From Chlorobium ferrooxidans DSM 13031 (GTDB taxonomy: Bacteria; Bacteroidota; Chlorobiia; Chlorobiales; Chlorobiaceae), in NCBI RefSeq assembly GCF_000168715.1, contig NZ_AASE01000004.1:88676-152675 (forward strand): DNA of 64,000 bases. The letters run 5' to 3'. Position numbers and translations under genes: made by a program. Under the pieces are notes generated by a model. That model saw nothing but the letters and a program-made list of their open reading frames with translations, had not been told where the DNA came from and did not search any database. Shown piece by piece: positions 9,436 through 19,153 of this stretch (positions within the stretch are counted from its first letter, which is position 1; every line of letters begins with the position of its first letter).

Positions 9436-10390
9436 GCAGTTTTTCCGGCTTAACCGGTACAGCTCCCACCTCCTGGCATACCGTTCCTGCAGCCAGATTG
9501 GCTATGGTGGCGTTCGTTACGATGTCAACACCGGAAGCGGCTCCGAGAGCGAGCATTCCGATAACGGTATCTCCGGCTCCTGATACATCAGCCACCTCCA
9601 TTGATGTTGCCCCGATATGGGTGAAGGAGCCGTTGTAGAGTGTCATACCCTTTTCGCTCCTTGTCACAACAATAGTTTCAGTCTGTAGTTTCTCCTGGAG
9701 CCGGAGGCAGGCCTCTTCTACCTCCCGGTCATTGTTCTGCACGGCAATTCCGAGCGAAGCTGCCATTTCGGAGAGGTTAGGCTTGAAAATCGTGCACCCC
9801 CTGTAGGCAAAGAAGTTCAGAAGTTTCGGATCGACAAGCAGGGGAATATTCTGCTTCTTTGCGGTCGTAATGATGCTTTTGATGAGTCGTTCGGTGAGAA
9901 GACCTTTATTGTAGTCTTCAAGAACGATGGCATCAAGAGTGCCGATAACGCTCTCCAGAGAGTCGAGAACCGCCTCTTCTGTGTCGGAATCGATCTCTTT
10001 CCGGCTTTCTCTGTCCACTCTTGTAATATGGTGGTTTTGAGAGAGGATGCGGGTCTTGCAGGTCGTAGGCCTTGACGGGTCGCAAATCAGTCCTTCGGCG
10101 GCAAGTCCCCGGTCGCGGAACAGTTCGAGCAGTATCTCCCGGTTGCTGTCGGCACCGGTTACTCCGAAGAGCATGGTCTCCGCTCCGAGCGAGAGGGTGT
10201 TAAGGGCAACATTTGCAGCCCCGCCCAGCCGGTGATCCTCATGGGTTACATCGACTACGGGCACAGGGTATTCCGGGGAGATGCGGGAGACATGGCCGAA
10301 AATATACTTGTCAAGCATAATGTCGCCGATAACGGCTATCCGTTTGCTGCGGAAGGTGTGTAAAAGGGATTCCATGAAGTTTTCGGTCAT
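9404..10390 (-). CDS. D-glycero-beta-D-manno-heptose-7-phosphate kinase (RfaE1/HldE kinase domain)
   Basis: A PfkB/ribokinase-family kinase that adds a phosphate at C1 of heptose-7-phosphate for ADP-heptose and LPS core synthesis. Diagnostic segments are [75 protein letters not shown] and the catalytic [15 protein letters not shown]. At 328 residues it is a kinase-only version. The adenylyltransferase half of HldE is absent and not seen nearby. [10 protein letters not shown] offers two close starts. Confidence 0.9.
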   Translation of the reverse strand: MTENFMESLLHTFRSKRIAVIGDIMLDKYIFGHVSRISPEYPVPVVDVTHEDHRLGGAANVALNTLSLGAETMLFGVTGADSNREILLELFRDRGLAAEGLICDPSRPTTCKTRILSQNHHITRVDRESRKEIDSDTEEAVLDSLESVIGTLDAIVLEDYNKGLLTERLIKSIITTAKKQNIPLLVDPKLLNFFAYRGCTIFKPNLSEMAASLGIAVQNNDREVEEACLRLQEKLQTETIVVTRSEKGMTLYNGSFTHIGATSMEVADVSGAGDTVIGMLALGAASGVDIVTNATIANLAAGTVCQEVGAVPVKPEKLLRAYQEHHRQ

Positions 10391-10501
10391 AACCTGTTAT
10401 TTCCTGATATGTTCGGATGCCGGGGCATAAAAAAAAGGGAATAATAACCTGATCAGCTATGAAGATATGATTGTTTCATTTTATTTTTTGCGATATTTTG
10501 T

Positions 10502-10507
10502 TATAAT
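10502..10507 (+). promoter_or_regulatory. possible -10 element upstream of ffh
   Basis: A TATAAT hexamer sits 46 bp before the ffh start inside an AT-rich stretch. No clean -35 partner is obvious at 17 bp, so the call is tentative. Confidence 0.25.
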
Positions 10508-10552
10508 TAAAGCTAAGCATTTTTAAGCTTTATATGAAAAAAGCAGGAACCG

Positions 10553-11902
10553 ATGTTTGACAGTCTAAGCGATAAACTTGAGGCCACCTTCAAAAAACTT
10601 GCAGGTCAGGCCACCATTAACGAGATCAATATCGGTCTCGCGATGCGCGATATCAAGCGCGCACTTCTCGGCGCTGATGTCAACTACAAGGTAGCGAAGA
10701 AATTAATTGAGGATATACGGGAGAAATCCCTTGGCGAGCAGGTCATCAAAAGCGTCTCTCCTGCGCAGATGATTGTAAAAATCGTCTATGATGAGCTCAC
10801 TGAACTTATGGGAGGTGAGCAGAAGCCTCTGAACCTTTCACCCAAGAAACTTCCGGCCGTGATTATGGTTGCCGGTCTTCAGGGTTCCGGAAAAACCACG
10901 TTTTGTGCGAAACTCGCGCTTCGACTGAAAAAGAACGGTAAAAACCCGATGCTGGTAGCCGCTGACGTCTATCGTCCTGCGGCCATTGATCAGCTTAAGG
11001 CTCTCGCTCTTCAGGTCGAGGTTCCGGTATTTGCCATCGAAGAGCAGGATGCATTGAAGGCAGCACTTCAGGGCCTTGAAGCTGCGCGATCAGGGGCCAG
11101 GGATGTTGTGATTATCGATACAGCCGGCCGCCTTCAGATTGATGACCTGATGATGGCAGAGGCTGAGTCATTGAAGCATGCACTCAAGCCTGATGAACTG
11201 CTTTTTGTTGTTGACTCGATGATGGGTCAGGAAGCGGTTAATACAGCCAAGGCATTCAACGACCGCCTTGATTTTGATGGTGTTGTACTGACCAAACTTG
11301 ATGGCGATGCAAGGGGCGGAGCTGCGCTTTCCATCCGTCAGGTTGTTGAAAAGCCGATTAAATTTATCAGTATCGGCGAAAAGGTTGATGATCTTGATGT
11401 TTTTTACCCTGATCGTATGGCCCAGAGGATTCTGGGTATGGGTGATATAGTCAGTTTTGTTGAAAAGGCACAGGAGTCTCTGGATCTTGAGAAGACGCTT
11501 GAGATGCAGAAAAAACTCATGAAAAATGAGTTTGATCTCAACGACTTTTTCGATCAGCTCCAGCAGCTTAAAAAAATGGGCTCAATACAGGGGTTGATTG
11601 AGATGGTGCCGGGTTTGAACAAGATGGTTCCAAAGCAGGATCTTGAAAATCTGGATTTCAAGCCTATCGAAGCCATGATTAACTCCATGACCAGACAGGA
11701 GAAGTCAAATCCTGATATCATCAACGGCAGCCGCCGTCAGCGCATCGCTCTCGGCAGCGGCACGAGAGTCCAGGAGGTGAACCTTCTGCTCAAGCAGTTC
11801 GGTGAAATGAAAAAGATGATGCGTTCGGTATCCAGGCTGTCACAGTCGGGCAGAAAGATCACTTCGCAGAATCTTGCACTTGACAAGTTTTTAAAAAGAT
11901 AG
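10553..11902 (+). CDS. ffh: signal recognition particle GTPase Ffh
   Basis: Binds signal sequences and 4.5S RNA and targets nascent membrane proteins to FtsY. N domain, then G domain with G1 [30 protein letters not shown]3 [10 protein letters not shown] and G4 [13 protein letters not shown]. The methionine-rich M domain has the [18 protein letters not shown] segment and the RNA-binding [18 protein letters not shown]. The 449-residue length is standard. It heads the conserved ffh-rpsP-rimM-trmD-rplS block. Confidence 0.97.
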   Translation: MFDSLSDKLEATFKKLAGQATINEINIGLAMRDIKRALLGADVNYKVAKKLIEDIREKSLGEQVIKSVSPAQMIVKIVYDELTELMGGEQKPLNLSPKKLPAVIMVAGLQGSGKTTFCAKLALRLKKNGKNPMLVAADVYRPAAIDQLKALALQVEVPVFAIEEQDALKAALQGLEAARSGARDVVIIDTAGRLQIDDLMMAEAESLKHALKPDELLFVVDSMMGQEAVNTAKAFNDRLDFDGVVLTKLDGDARGGAALSIRQVVEKPIKFISIGEKVDDLDVFYPDRMAQRILGMGDIVSFVEKAQESLDLEKTLEMQKKLMKNEFDLNDFFDQLQQLKKMGSIQGLIEMVPGLNKMVPKQDLENLDFKPIEAMINSMTRQEKSNPDIINGSRRQRIALGSGTRVQEVNLLLKQFGEMKKMMRSVSRLSQSGRKITSQNLALDKFLKR

Positions 11903-11948
11903 ATTGCATTTACTGTTAACAGTTACCATTAACTAAAATACTTGAGCC

Positions 11949-12359
11949 TTGGTAAAGATCAGACTTAAAAGAGCAGGAAGAAAAAAATTGCCGGTATACC
12001 AGATTGTCGCATCTGATGCGCGCTCACCGAGAGATGGCAAATTTCTTGAAGTAATCGGGACCTATCAGCCGACAGCCAAACCGCATGCCGTAACACTCAA
12101 GAAAGACCGTGTCGAATACTGGATGGGCGTTGGTGCTCAACCGACAGCAACGGTCCGCAGCCTGATTCGTACTACCGGATTGCTGCATGAACTGAGGCTG
12201 AAAAGCAGAGGTCGCAGCGAAGCTGAAATAACCGTTGAGATGGAACAGTGGCAGGCAAGCAAGGTCGAGAGAAGCAAAAAGCGCCTTGTTGTGAAGTCAC
12301 GTCGCCGTCAGGCCAAAAAAGAGGCCGAAGCAAAAGCCGCAGCAGGCAGCGAAGCCTGA
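11949..12359 (+). CDS. rpsP: 30S ribosomal protein S16
   Basis: [30 protein letters not shown] is the canonical S16 N-terminus, and the whole S16 domain ([34 protein letters not shown]) is present. The first codon must be TTG at 11949 to give MVKIRLKR, since no in-frame ATG is close. The 136-residue protein is longer than the 82-residue E. coli form because of a Lys/Arg/Ala-rich tail ([20 protein letters not shown]). It lies 46 bp downstream of ffh and 23 bp upstream of rimM. Confidence 0.96.
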   Translation: MVKIRLKRAGRKKLPVYQIVASDARSPRDGKFLEVIGTYQPTAKPHAVTLKKDRVEYWMGVGAQPTATVRSLIRTTGLLHELRLKSRGRSEAEITVEMEQWQASKVERSKKRLVVKSRRRQAKKEAEAKAAAGSEA

Positions 12360-12382
12360 TTTGACGCTCACGGAACGGTAGC

Positions 12383-12886
12383 ATGGAACTCTATCTTGCA
12401 GGTGTCATCCTCAAGCCGAAAGGGTTGGCGGGTGAGGTGAAGGTGGAACCGGTTACCGATTTCCCTGAAAGCTTTCTCTCCCGCAAGGAGTATTACGCAG
12501 GCAGATCCGCTGACGCAGTTGATCGGTTGACCGTTCATAAAGCCTCCCTTGGAGGCGGATTTGCGTGGGTGTTCTTTGACGGAATTGACACAAGGGAGAA
12601 AGCCGAAGCACTGGCAGGAGTGCATCTCTATGTTGATGAGGATCAGCTTCTGCCGCAGCCGGAAAACCGGGCATATATTCATGAGCTGATAGGGCTCAAA
12701 GTTCTTGATCGTAATCGAAACGAGGTTGGTACCGTAACCGATATTCTTGCGATGCCTGCCCATGAGGTTTATGAAGTAGAGGTTGGTAAAAGAAAGATTC
12801 TGATACCGGCCATTGAAGAGTTTGTTGAAGAGATCAGTGTTCGTGATAAGTTTATGGTTGTGCCGAGATTCGACGAATTTCTGTGA
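12383..12886 (+). CDS. rimM: 16S rRNA processing protein RimM
   Basis: A maturation factor for the 30S head that binds S19. The N-terminal barrel starts LAGVILKPKGLAGEVKVEPVTDFPE (consensus GxxxGxxGEV). The C-terminal PRC-barrel has ELIGLKVLDRNRNEVGTVTDILAMPAHEVYEVEVGKRKILIPAIEEFV. The 167-residue length is standard. It sits between rpsP and trmD, as in most bacteria. Confidence 0.95.
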   Translation: MELYLAGVILKPKGLAGEVKVEPVTDFPESFLSRKEYYAGRSADAVDRLTVHKASLGGGFAWVFFDGIDTREKAEALAGVHLYVDEDQLLPQPENRAYIHELIGLKVLDRNRNEVGTVTDILAMPAHEVYEVEVGKRKILIPAIEEFVEEISVRDKFMVVPRFDEFL

Positions 12887-12940
12887 TTGTCGTGTTGGTC
12901 TCTGAAACGTTTGATGAACTGTTCCAAGACGTTGGATGCA

Positions 12941-13621
12941 ATGAGGATTGATGTGATTTCCGTCATTCCGGGGTTTTTCGATTCAGTGCTTGATAATGGA
13001 TTGTTAAGTATCGCCCGGAAAAAACAGTATGCGGATATACACATTCATAACCTGCATGATTACGGACTGGGCAGGTATCGGCAGGTTGATGATTCTCCCT
13101 TCGGAGGGGGTGCAGGAATGGTTCTTCGTCCTGAACCGGTATTCTCCTGTATAGAGGCACTGCAGGCCGAAAGAGCGTATGATGAGGTGATTTTTCTGAC
13201 ACCTGACGGGAAGCTGTTTGAGCAGTCTCTGGCAAACAGGCTTTCAGGGATGCAGAATCTGATTATTCTTTGCGGCCACTACAAGGCGGTAGATGAACGG
13301 ATACGCCAGAAGCTCATCACCATGGAGATCTCGATTGGCGATGTTGTTCTTTCAGGGGGTGAGATACCCGCGCTGCTGCTCATGGACGCTGTGCTCAGGG
13401 TTATACCGGGAGTTCTTGGAGACAGTGAATCGGCTTTGACCGACTCTTTTCAGAATGGGCTTCTTGACTGTGTCTATTACACCCGACCGGCTGAATTCAG
13501 GGGGATGAAGGTTCCCGATATACTGATGTCCGGTCATCACAGCAAAATAGAGCAGTGGAGAGGTGAAAATGCTCTTGAAAGAACCAGAACACGCAGGCCC
13601 GATCTTTTAGGTCGTGAATGA
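12941..13621 (+). CDS. trmD: tRNA (guanine37-N1)-methyltransferase
   Basis: Methylates G37 of tRNAs reading CNN and GNN codons, preventing frameshifts. SPOUT-class knotted fold motifs: [66 protein letters not shown] and [31 protein letters not shown]. The frame extends upstream to a TTG at 12887, but ATG 12941 matches the family N-terminus and gives 226 residues. Its 3' end lies 43 bp before the rplS ATG. Confidence 0.96.
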   Translation: MRIDVISVIPGFFDSVLDNGLLSIARKKQYADIHIHNLHDYGLGRYRQVDDSPFGGGAGMVLRPEPVFSCIEALQAERAYDEVIFLTPDGKLFEQSLANRLSGMQNLIILCGHYKAVDERIRQKLITMEISIGDVVLSGGEIPALLLMDAVLRVIPGVLGDSESALTDSFQNGLLDCVYYTRPAEFRGMKVPDILMSGHHSKIEQWRGENALERTRTRRPDLLGRE

Positions 13622-13664
13622 TTTTAGGAATTGAAGAAAAAAATAACGTAAATAGTTGTCGAAA

Positions 13665-14027
13665 ATGGATCAGTTAATTCAGTTAGTTGAAGCCACCCAG
13701 GCCGTTACCGATTTTCCGCATATTCAGCCGGGTGATACCGTCAGAATACAGTTGAAGGTTATTGAAGGCGAAAAGGAGAGGCTTCAGGCTTTTGAGGGTG
13801 TTGTTATCAGCGATCGCGGAGCCGGTGGTTCCAAAACCATCACGGTTCGCAAGATCTCTCATGGAGTTGGTGTTGAAAGGATCATTCCTGTTAACTCACC
13901 CAATATTGAGAGCGTGACCGTGCTCAAGCACGGCAAGGCAAGAAGAGCAAAACTTTTCTACCTGCGCAAGCGTACCGGCAAAGCTGCACTCAAAGTAAAA
14001 GAGCGCAAGGTTGTAGAGAAAGCCTGA
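13665..14027 (+). CDS. rplS: 50S ribosomal protein L19
   Basis: [44 protein letters not shown] and [47 protein letters not shown] are unmistakable L19. A TTG at 13656 would add three residues (MSK), but ATG 13665 is the likelier start. It ends the ffh-to-rplS block and is followed directly by a strong intrinsic terminator. Confidence 0.96.
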   Translation: MDQLIQLVEATQAVTDFPHIQPGDTVRIQLKVIEGEKERLQAFEGVVISDRGAGGSKTITVRKISHGVGVERIIPVNSPNIESVTVLKHGKARRAKLFYLRKRTGKAALKVKERKVVEKA

Positions 14028-14040
14028 TTTTCTTTTCGAC

Positions 14041-14075
14041 AATCCGGCAGCACAACCGATGCTGCCGGATTTTTC
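14041..14075 (+). terminator. Rho-independent terminator after rplS
   Basis: A perfect 12-bp stem AATCCGGCAGCA / TGCTGCCGGATT with a 7-nt loop is followed by a T run, 13 bp after the rplS stop codon. Confidence 0.9.
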
Positions 14076-14187
14076 TCCTGCACACTCCTGACGGCTATAA
14101 CCGTGATGCAGGTCGGCGATGCGCAGTGACCTCAACTCTATACTTGCCCCTGATTCCTCTTCAGCGCAATTTATTTACATCCAGATG

Positions 14188-15027
14188 ATGCAGATTGGCG
14201 ACTATCATCTCTACTCACTCGATGTACAGGACTTTGCTCTTGACGGCGGTGCCATGTTCGGTGTTGTGCCGAAAGTCATGTGGGAAAAGTTTGCTCCTGC
14301 CGATCATCTCAACCGCATAAATCTCAAGGCAAGAGTCCTTCTTATTGCAGGTAAAGGCCGCCATATTCTTGTAGATACCGGCATGGGAACCGCCTGGCCG
14401 GACAAACTCCGGTCGATTTATGCCCTTTCGGATTGCCGGCTTCAGGCGGAACTGAAGGCTGTTGGTCTGGAAATTACGAGCATCACAGATGTCATCTACA
14501 CCCATTTGCACTTCGATCATGTCGGTGGAGCTTTCCGGCAGGGTGCCGACAAGCTTGAGCCGCTCTTTCCTGATGCCCGCCACTATGTTCAGAGAGAGAA
14601 TTACCTTTCAGCGCTTAAGCCCAACCCGAAGGAGAGAGTCAGTTACTCCTCTGCTTTCATTGAGGCGTTCGGAAGGCTCTCCGGACTGGAGCTGCTTGAC
14701 GGACCCCGGGTACTATTTCCAGGCATCGAGCTCTTTTCAAGCAATGGTCATACAAAAGGCCAGCAGCTGGTAAGGGTGAGCGGTGCTGAAGGGAGTTTAG
14801 TGCATACTGCCGATCTCATCCCTTCCTCGGCACATCTGCCCTCTTCATGGGTTATGGGATACGATATCGAACCGCTTACCGTTATCGAAGAGAAAACTGC
14901 ACTGCTTCATCACGCCTCTGAAGAACGGGAGATGCTTTTCTTCGGCCATGATCCCTCTCATCAGGCGGCAACGCTCAGACGCGATGATAAAGGAGCCGTT
15001 GTAGTCGACAAGTTTATTGACCTCTAA
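14188..15027 (+). CDS. metallo-beta-lactamase-fold hydrolase
   Basis: A zinc hydrolase of the MBL superfamily in the AttM/quorum-quenching-lactonase-like branch. The metal motif THLHFDHVGGAF (HxHxDH) is intact. Further ligands are the histidine in SSNGHTKGQQL, the aspartate in VHTADLIPSS and the histidine in FFGHDPSH. The early loop VLLIAGKGRHILVDTGMG is also typical. The frame opens at 14119, but the methionine pair at 14185/14188 (MQIGDYHLYSLDVQDF) gives about 280 residues, the normal length. The substrate is unknown. The next gene starts 20 bp downstream and may be co-transcribed. Confidence 0.85.
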   Translation: MQIGDYHLYSLDVQDFALDGGAMFGVVPKVMWEKFAPADHLNRINLKARVLLIAGKGRHILVDTGMGTAWPDKLRSIYALSDCRLQAELKAVGLEITSITDVIYTHLHFDHVGGAFRQGADKLEPLFPDARHYVQRENYLSALKPNPKERVSYSSAFIEAFGRLSGLELLDGPRVLFPGIELFSSNGHTKGQQLVRVSGAEGSLVHTADLIPSSAHLPSSWVMGYDIEPLTVIEEKTALLHHASEEREMLFFGHDPSHQAATLRRDDKGAVVVDKFIDL

Positions 15028-15047
15028 CAGAACAGTTCGTTCCTGCT

Positions 15048-15866
15048 TTGATTGTATTGCATCAGCAACAGATAGAAGGTTTTCGCGAGAAGATATTTGA
15101 TTTCTACCGCACCAACCGAAGATCATTTCCCTGGCGGGAGACCACAGATCGCTACGCCGTCATGGTCAGCGAAATCATGCTTCAGCAGACGCAGGCCGAC
15201 CGGGTTGCTGAAAAATTCAGGGTCTGGATGGAGCGTTTTCCCGATACGGAAACCCTTGCGCTCTCCTCACTCAGGGATGTGCTTGCTCTCTGGAGCGGCC
15301 TTGGCTACAACTCCCGGGGCCAGAGGCTCCAGCTCTCTGCCCGGTTGATCATGGAGCGTTTCGACGGTATTGTGCCTTCCACACCGGATCAGCTTAAATC
15401 TCTGCCCGGTATCGGGGAGTATACCTCTCGCTCCATTCCGGTTTTTGCCGATAATCTTGATGTTGCAGCTGTTGATACCAACATCCGAAGAATCATCATG
15501 CACGAGTTTACCCTTCCTGAAGATACCCGGAAAGCCGCGATACAGGTTGCTGCAGAGCAGCTCCTGCCGCATGGCCGCAGCCGTGAGTGGCATAATGCCC
15601 TCATGGATTACGGTTCTCTGGCGCTGACCAGCCGCAGATCCGGAATCCGCCCGATTAGCCGGCAGTCAAAGTTTCAGGGGTCAAAGCGATGGTATCGGGG
15701 ACGCCTCATAAGGGAGCTTGTCCAGCGTGAGGGGATCTTTCTTGAAGAGATTGAGGAGAAATACCGTTCCTGCCCGTGGGATATGGGTGAAATCATCGCT
15801 GACCTCGTGCGCGAAGGGCTGGTGGAAGAGCAGGGTGGAACCATGCTGAAAATCCGGGAGAAGTGA
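15048..15866 (+). CDS. MutY-like HhH-GPD DNA glycosylase without Fe-S cluster cysteines
   Basis: A base-excision repair glycosylase. RSFPWRETTDRYAVMVSEIMLQQTQADRV aligns with MutY, with catalytic Glu42. The helix-hairpin-helix LKSLPGIGEYTSRSIPVFA is followed by catalytic Asp143 in AAVDTNIRRI. After MDYGSLALTSRRSG, where MutY/Nth proteins place four cysteines for a 4Fe-4S cluster, no cysteine ligands are seen. The C-terminal NUDIX-like 8-oxoG recognition domain is also missing, replaced by a short winged-helix-like tail (272 residues total). The start appears to be TTG at 15048, since no ATG lies before the conserved core. Adenine specificity is not certain. Confidence 0.8.
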   Translation: MIVLHQQQIEGFREKIFDFYRTNRRSFPWRETTDRYAVMVSEIMLQQTQADRVAEKFRVWMERFPDTETLALSSLRDVLALWSGLGYNSRGQRLQLSARLIMERFDGIVPSTPDQLKSLPGIGEYTSRSIPVFADNLDVAAVDTNIRRIIMHEFTLPEDTRKAAIQVAAEQLLPHGRSREWHNALMDYGSLALTSRRSGIRPISRQSKFQGSKRWYRGRLIRELVQREGIFLEEIEEKYRSCPWDMGEIIADLVREGLVEEQGGTMLKIREK

Positions 15867-15925
15867 ATTGTCGGGGCGAGAGGGGGGAAGCTAAACTGCC
15901 AGGTTTATTCTTGAATCTTCTATAG

Positions 15926-15979
15926 GTCCTATAGGTCTTATGGGTCCTATAGGTCTTATGGGTCCTATAGGACTTATAA
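15926..15979. repeat. 9-bp tandem repeat array, GTCCTATAG type, six units
   Basis: Six consecutive 9-bp units alternate GTCCTATAG and GTCTTATGG, ending with the variant GACTTATAA. TATAGG-T-CCTATA inside the array is also an inverted repeat, so it can fold. It lies in the 167-bp gap between the convergent MutY-like and acyl-CoA synthetase genes. Confidence 0.9.
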
Positions 15980-16033
15980 AAGATTTAAGAGGTTGCTTCG
16001 GGGTTAAGGTGCACCTTACTCCTGTTATTTCAC

Positions 16034-17866
16034 TCACTCGGTGTTGTAAACAGCGTTGAGGGCGTTGTAGACCTTGTCGATTTCAGCCGCGAACTTTGTT
16101 GTGATCGCTTTACGCTTGAGTTTCAGGGTAGGAGTCATATGACCGTTCTCAACGGTGAAGGCATCGTCAATCAGAAGGAACTTGCGAACTTTTTCATGCG
16201 TGGCAAGCTGACGTGAAATGGTGCGCATCAGCTTGTCATAAATCTGTATGACACTCTTGCTCTCAATCAACTCCTTGTTTGTAGCGGCCTGAATTCCCTC
16301 GCTGGAAGCGTACTCCATGAGTTTTTCAAAATCAGGCACGATCAGTGCGATCAGAAATGGCCTTTTTTCACCGATGACGATGACCTGATCAACAAAAGGG
16401 CTTTCGGAAATAAGATTTTCAATGGGGAGGGGAGCGATATTCTTGCCGCCGGAGGTGACAATGATATGTTTTTTGCGGTCAGTGATTTTCAGATAGCCAT
16501 CCTTGTCGATCTCACCGATATCGCCGGTACAGAACCAGCCATCCCTGATCACCTCCCGTGTAGCCTCTTCATCTTTCCAGTATCCCTTCATGATGTTCGG
16601 GCCCTTGAGCAGAATCTCGCCATCTTCGGCAATTTTAACCGTGACATTGTTTACTGCAGGTCCGACTGTCCCGTACTTGATTTTTTCAGGGCGGTTGACA
16701 TGGGTTACCGGTGAGGTCTCAGTCAGGCCGAATCCCTCAAGAATGGAGATCTCAAGAGCCTGGAAAAACTCACCGATTTTCTGCGGCAGGGCGGCTCCAC
16801 CGGAGACAAAATAGCGCAACCGTCCTCCGAATTTGTGTTTTATTTTCTCGTAGACCAGCTTTTCGGCAAGGGTATGCTGCAGGGAAAGAAGAGCGGTTAC
16901 CCTCCCTTTTTCATTGAGCTGCCGGTGGTATTTTTCTCCCGTCTGAACTGCCCAGTAGAATATCTTCTGCTTTATGGCGTTTTGGGATGAGATTTGCTTG
17001 ATGATACTCATTTTTATGCGGTCAAAAAGCCTCGGAACCGTAAAGATGATCGTTGGCCGGGCTTCAGCCATGTTCATTGATATGGTTTCAATGCTCTCGG
17101 CCAGATAGATGCTCGCTCCGCAGGAGAAGAGCAGATAGTATCCTCCGGTGCGCTCATAGGCATGCGAGAGTGGCAGGAAGGAGAGACCGCAGTCGGATTC
17201 ATCAAGCCGGATGATTGAAGAGCAGGATTTAATATTTTCACAGAGGTTCCGATGGGTGAGCATAACCCCTTTTGGCAGTCCAGTTGTGCCTGAGGTATAA
17301 ATGATGGTTGCAACATCATCAGGCTCCACAGGGGCAGCTTCAAGAAACCAGGGCTTCTCTTCAAGTACCCGTTTACCTTCCTCTTTTGCCTGGTTAAGGT
17401 CAATGACATCTTCAACGTTCTCTTCCAGACGGTTCATGACAATCACAAGGCATAATTCCGGCAGGTTCTGCCAGATAGAGATGATTTTGCCAAGCTGGAG
17501 CATGTTGGATACAACGACTGCTTTTGCACTGCAGTTGTTGAGAATATATTCGATCTGGTTTGGCGGAAGGGAGGGGTAGAGAGGTACATCAATGGCACCG
17601 ATGTTCAGGATAGCCATATCGGCAAGGTACCAGCCGGGCCGGTTTTCAGACAGAATGGCGACACGGTCTTTTGGTGAAATGCCGTTGTTTTTCAGGAATG
17701 CGGAGAAGTGGTGGACATCCTCTTCAAACTCCCGATACGAGATGGGCTCATAGACCCCATTCACCTTTCTTGCTATCGGAAATTTTGACTCCTGACCCCT
17801 GTAATGGGTAAATACAGAGGTAAAGAGTTCCGGCAATGTCTGGAAGTCAGGATTGATAAGTCCCAT
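16034..17866 (-). CDS. long-chain acyl-CoA synthetase (AMP-forming)
   Basis: Activates fatty acids to acyl-CoA through an acyl-adenylate. ANL-superfamily motifs: A3 P-loop [37 protein letters not shown]5 [52 protein letters not shown] (A7/A8 hinge). The 610-residue length fits the eukaryote-like FAA1/FadD15 group. A lid-domain lysine is likely in [12 protein letters not shown]. Single gene on the minus strand. The divergent partner is the glycan operon starting at 18047. Confidence 0.93.
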   Translation of the reverse strand: MGLINPDFQTLPELFTSVFTHYRGQESKFPIARKVNGVYEPISYREFEEDVHHFSAFLKNNGISPKDRVAILSENRPGWYLADMAILNIGAIDVPLYPSLPPNQIEYILNNCSAKAVVVSNMLQLGKIISIWQNLPELCLVIVMNRLEENVEDVIDLNQAKEEGKRVLEEKPWFLEAAPVEPDDVATIIYTSGTTGLPKGVMLTHRNLCENIKSCSSIIRLDESDCGLSFLPLSHAYERTGGYYLLFSCGASIYLAESIETISMNMAEARPTIIFTVPRLFDRIKMSIIKQISSQNAIKQKIFYWAVQTGEKYHRQLNEKGRVTALLSLQHTLAEKLVYEKIKHKFGGRLRYFVSGGAALPQKIGEFFQALEISILEGFGLTETSPVTHVNRPEKIKYGTVGPAVNNVTVKIAEDGEILLKGPNIMKGYWKDEEATREVIRDGWFCTGDIGEIDKDGYLKITDRKKHIIVTSGGKNIAPLPIENLISESPFVDQVIVIGEKRPFLIALIVPDFEKLMEYASSEGIQAATNKELIESKSVIQIYDKLMRTISRQLATHEKVRKFLLIDDAFTVENGHMTPTLKLKRKAITTKFAAEIDKVYNALNAVYNTE

Positions 17867-18046
17867 CTTTTAGAGCGTTTTACGTATGGAAGAAAACCTT
17901 TAAGGGAAAACAGCCTGTTGTTCTGAACAGCTGCATCGAGTCAGAGCCGGTTGTGGCCCGCCTCCCGGTAGTTGAGGCTGAATTGTTGTCTACCTCATGA
18001 TTGAATAAATATTTAACAATCAATTACTATCTTTGCAAATGGTGAA

Positions 18047-19153
18047 ATGAGTTTCAACTCTTTTTTTAGCACAGTTTCCAGGTTTTTCATGCAGAATCAA
18101 AAAAAATCCGGTTCATCCTGGACTGGTTATGCCGGTCTTTGTCTCGGTATTTTACTGATTGCCTATCTTTTCAGTCAGGTTGATCTCCAGGGAGCTGTTG
18201 AGCGTATTTCACTTATCGGTTTTTCCTCACTCTTTATTCTTCTGCCCTATCTCGGGCTCCATGTGCTGGAATCCATTGCCTGGTTCATGCTCTTTCCCGG
18301 GAGCACTGTCCCAATATCGTTTTTCAAACTCCTGAAAATACAACTGATTGCTGAAACGGTCTCCATGACCCTTCCCGCCGGAGTGGCGGTCGGTGAGCCC
18401 CTTCGTCCGTTTCTCTGTTTCAGGTTTATGGGTATTCCGATTCCGTCCGGAGTTGCCAGTGTTGCCGTTCGCAAACTCATGCTTGGTGTTGCCCAGGGGA
18501 TCTATACGGTCTTCTGTGCAGTAGCGGGGTTTTCCTTTCTTCAGACCGTCTCCTTCAACATGCTCGGTTTCGGCGGACTCGGTTATATCATGATCGGCAC
18601 CGGCATAGGCGTTTTTCTGATATTTCTTACCCTTCTTCTGCTTCTTCTCAATGGCAGGGCGGCTCAAAAACTGCACGCAATCCTGATGTGTATCCCTTTT
18701 CAAAAGGTTAAAACATGGCTTCTTTCAAAGGAGTCAGGATTTCTTGATACCGATGTTGAGCTGAAGAGTTTCACCGGGCCTTTTGCAAGGAGGCTTATAC
18801 CGATTATGCTTATCTATGTGCTTGCCTGGTTCATGCTTGCCATTGAGAGCTATATTATCCTGACGCTTCTGGGTGTCAAGATCTCGTTTTTTCAGGTGCT
18901 GGCAATAGACGCTTCACTTACCATGCTGCGTGTACTCTTTTTTTTCGTACCTTCGGGGCTTGGAGTACAGGATCTCGGCTACATCGCGTTTTTTCAGGCG
19001 CTCGGAATGCATGATTTTCTGGCCTATGGCGGGGCATTTGTGCTGCTGAGGCGTTGCAAGGAACTCCTTTGGTACGCATTCGGTTACGGGATCATGTTTT
19101 ATTCAGGGGTTCATCTGCAAGATGCTGAACAAGTCAGTAACAAAAAGTCATGA
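18047..19153 (+). CDS. flippase-like membrane protein (lysylphosphatidylglycerol synthase TM family)
   Basis: A polytopic inner-membrane protein of 368 residues with about eight hydrophobic segments (such as YAGLCLGILLIAYLFSQV, LFILLPYLGLHVLESIAWFML and GGLGYIMIGTGIGVFLIFL). The motif ETVSMTLPAGVAVGEPLRPFLC and the late FVPSGLGVQDLGYIAFFQALG are the signature of the UPF0104/AglD-like family, proteins that accompany glycosyltransferases and are thought to handle lipid-linked sugars. It heads a five-gene operon, and its stop overlaps the next start by 4 bp (ATGA). A TATCTTTG sequence just upstream resembles the TAnnTTTG promoter element of Bacteroidota. Confidence 0.85.
   Translation: MSFNSFFSTVSRFFMQNQKKSGSSWTGYAGLCLGILLIAYLFSQVDLQGAVERISLIGFSSLFILLPYLGLHVLESIAWFMLFPGSTVPISFFKLLKIQLIAETVSMTLPAGVAVGEPLRPFLCFRFMGIPIPSGVASVAVRKLMLGVAQGIYTVFCAVAGFSFLQTVSFNMLGFGGLGYIMIGTGIGVFLIFLTLLLLLLNGRAAQKLHAILMCIPFQKVKTWLLSKESGFLDTDVELKSFTGPFARRLIPIMLIYVLAWFMLAIESYIILTLLGVKISFFQVLAIDASLTMLRVLFFFVPSGLGVQDLGYIAFFQALGMHDFLAYGGAFVLLRRCKELLWYAFGYGIMFYSGVHLQDAEQVSNKKS

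Noticed and set aside
15921..15979. possible CRISPR array
   Set aside because: The unit is only 9 bp with no spacers and no cas genes, so it is a plain tandem repeat.
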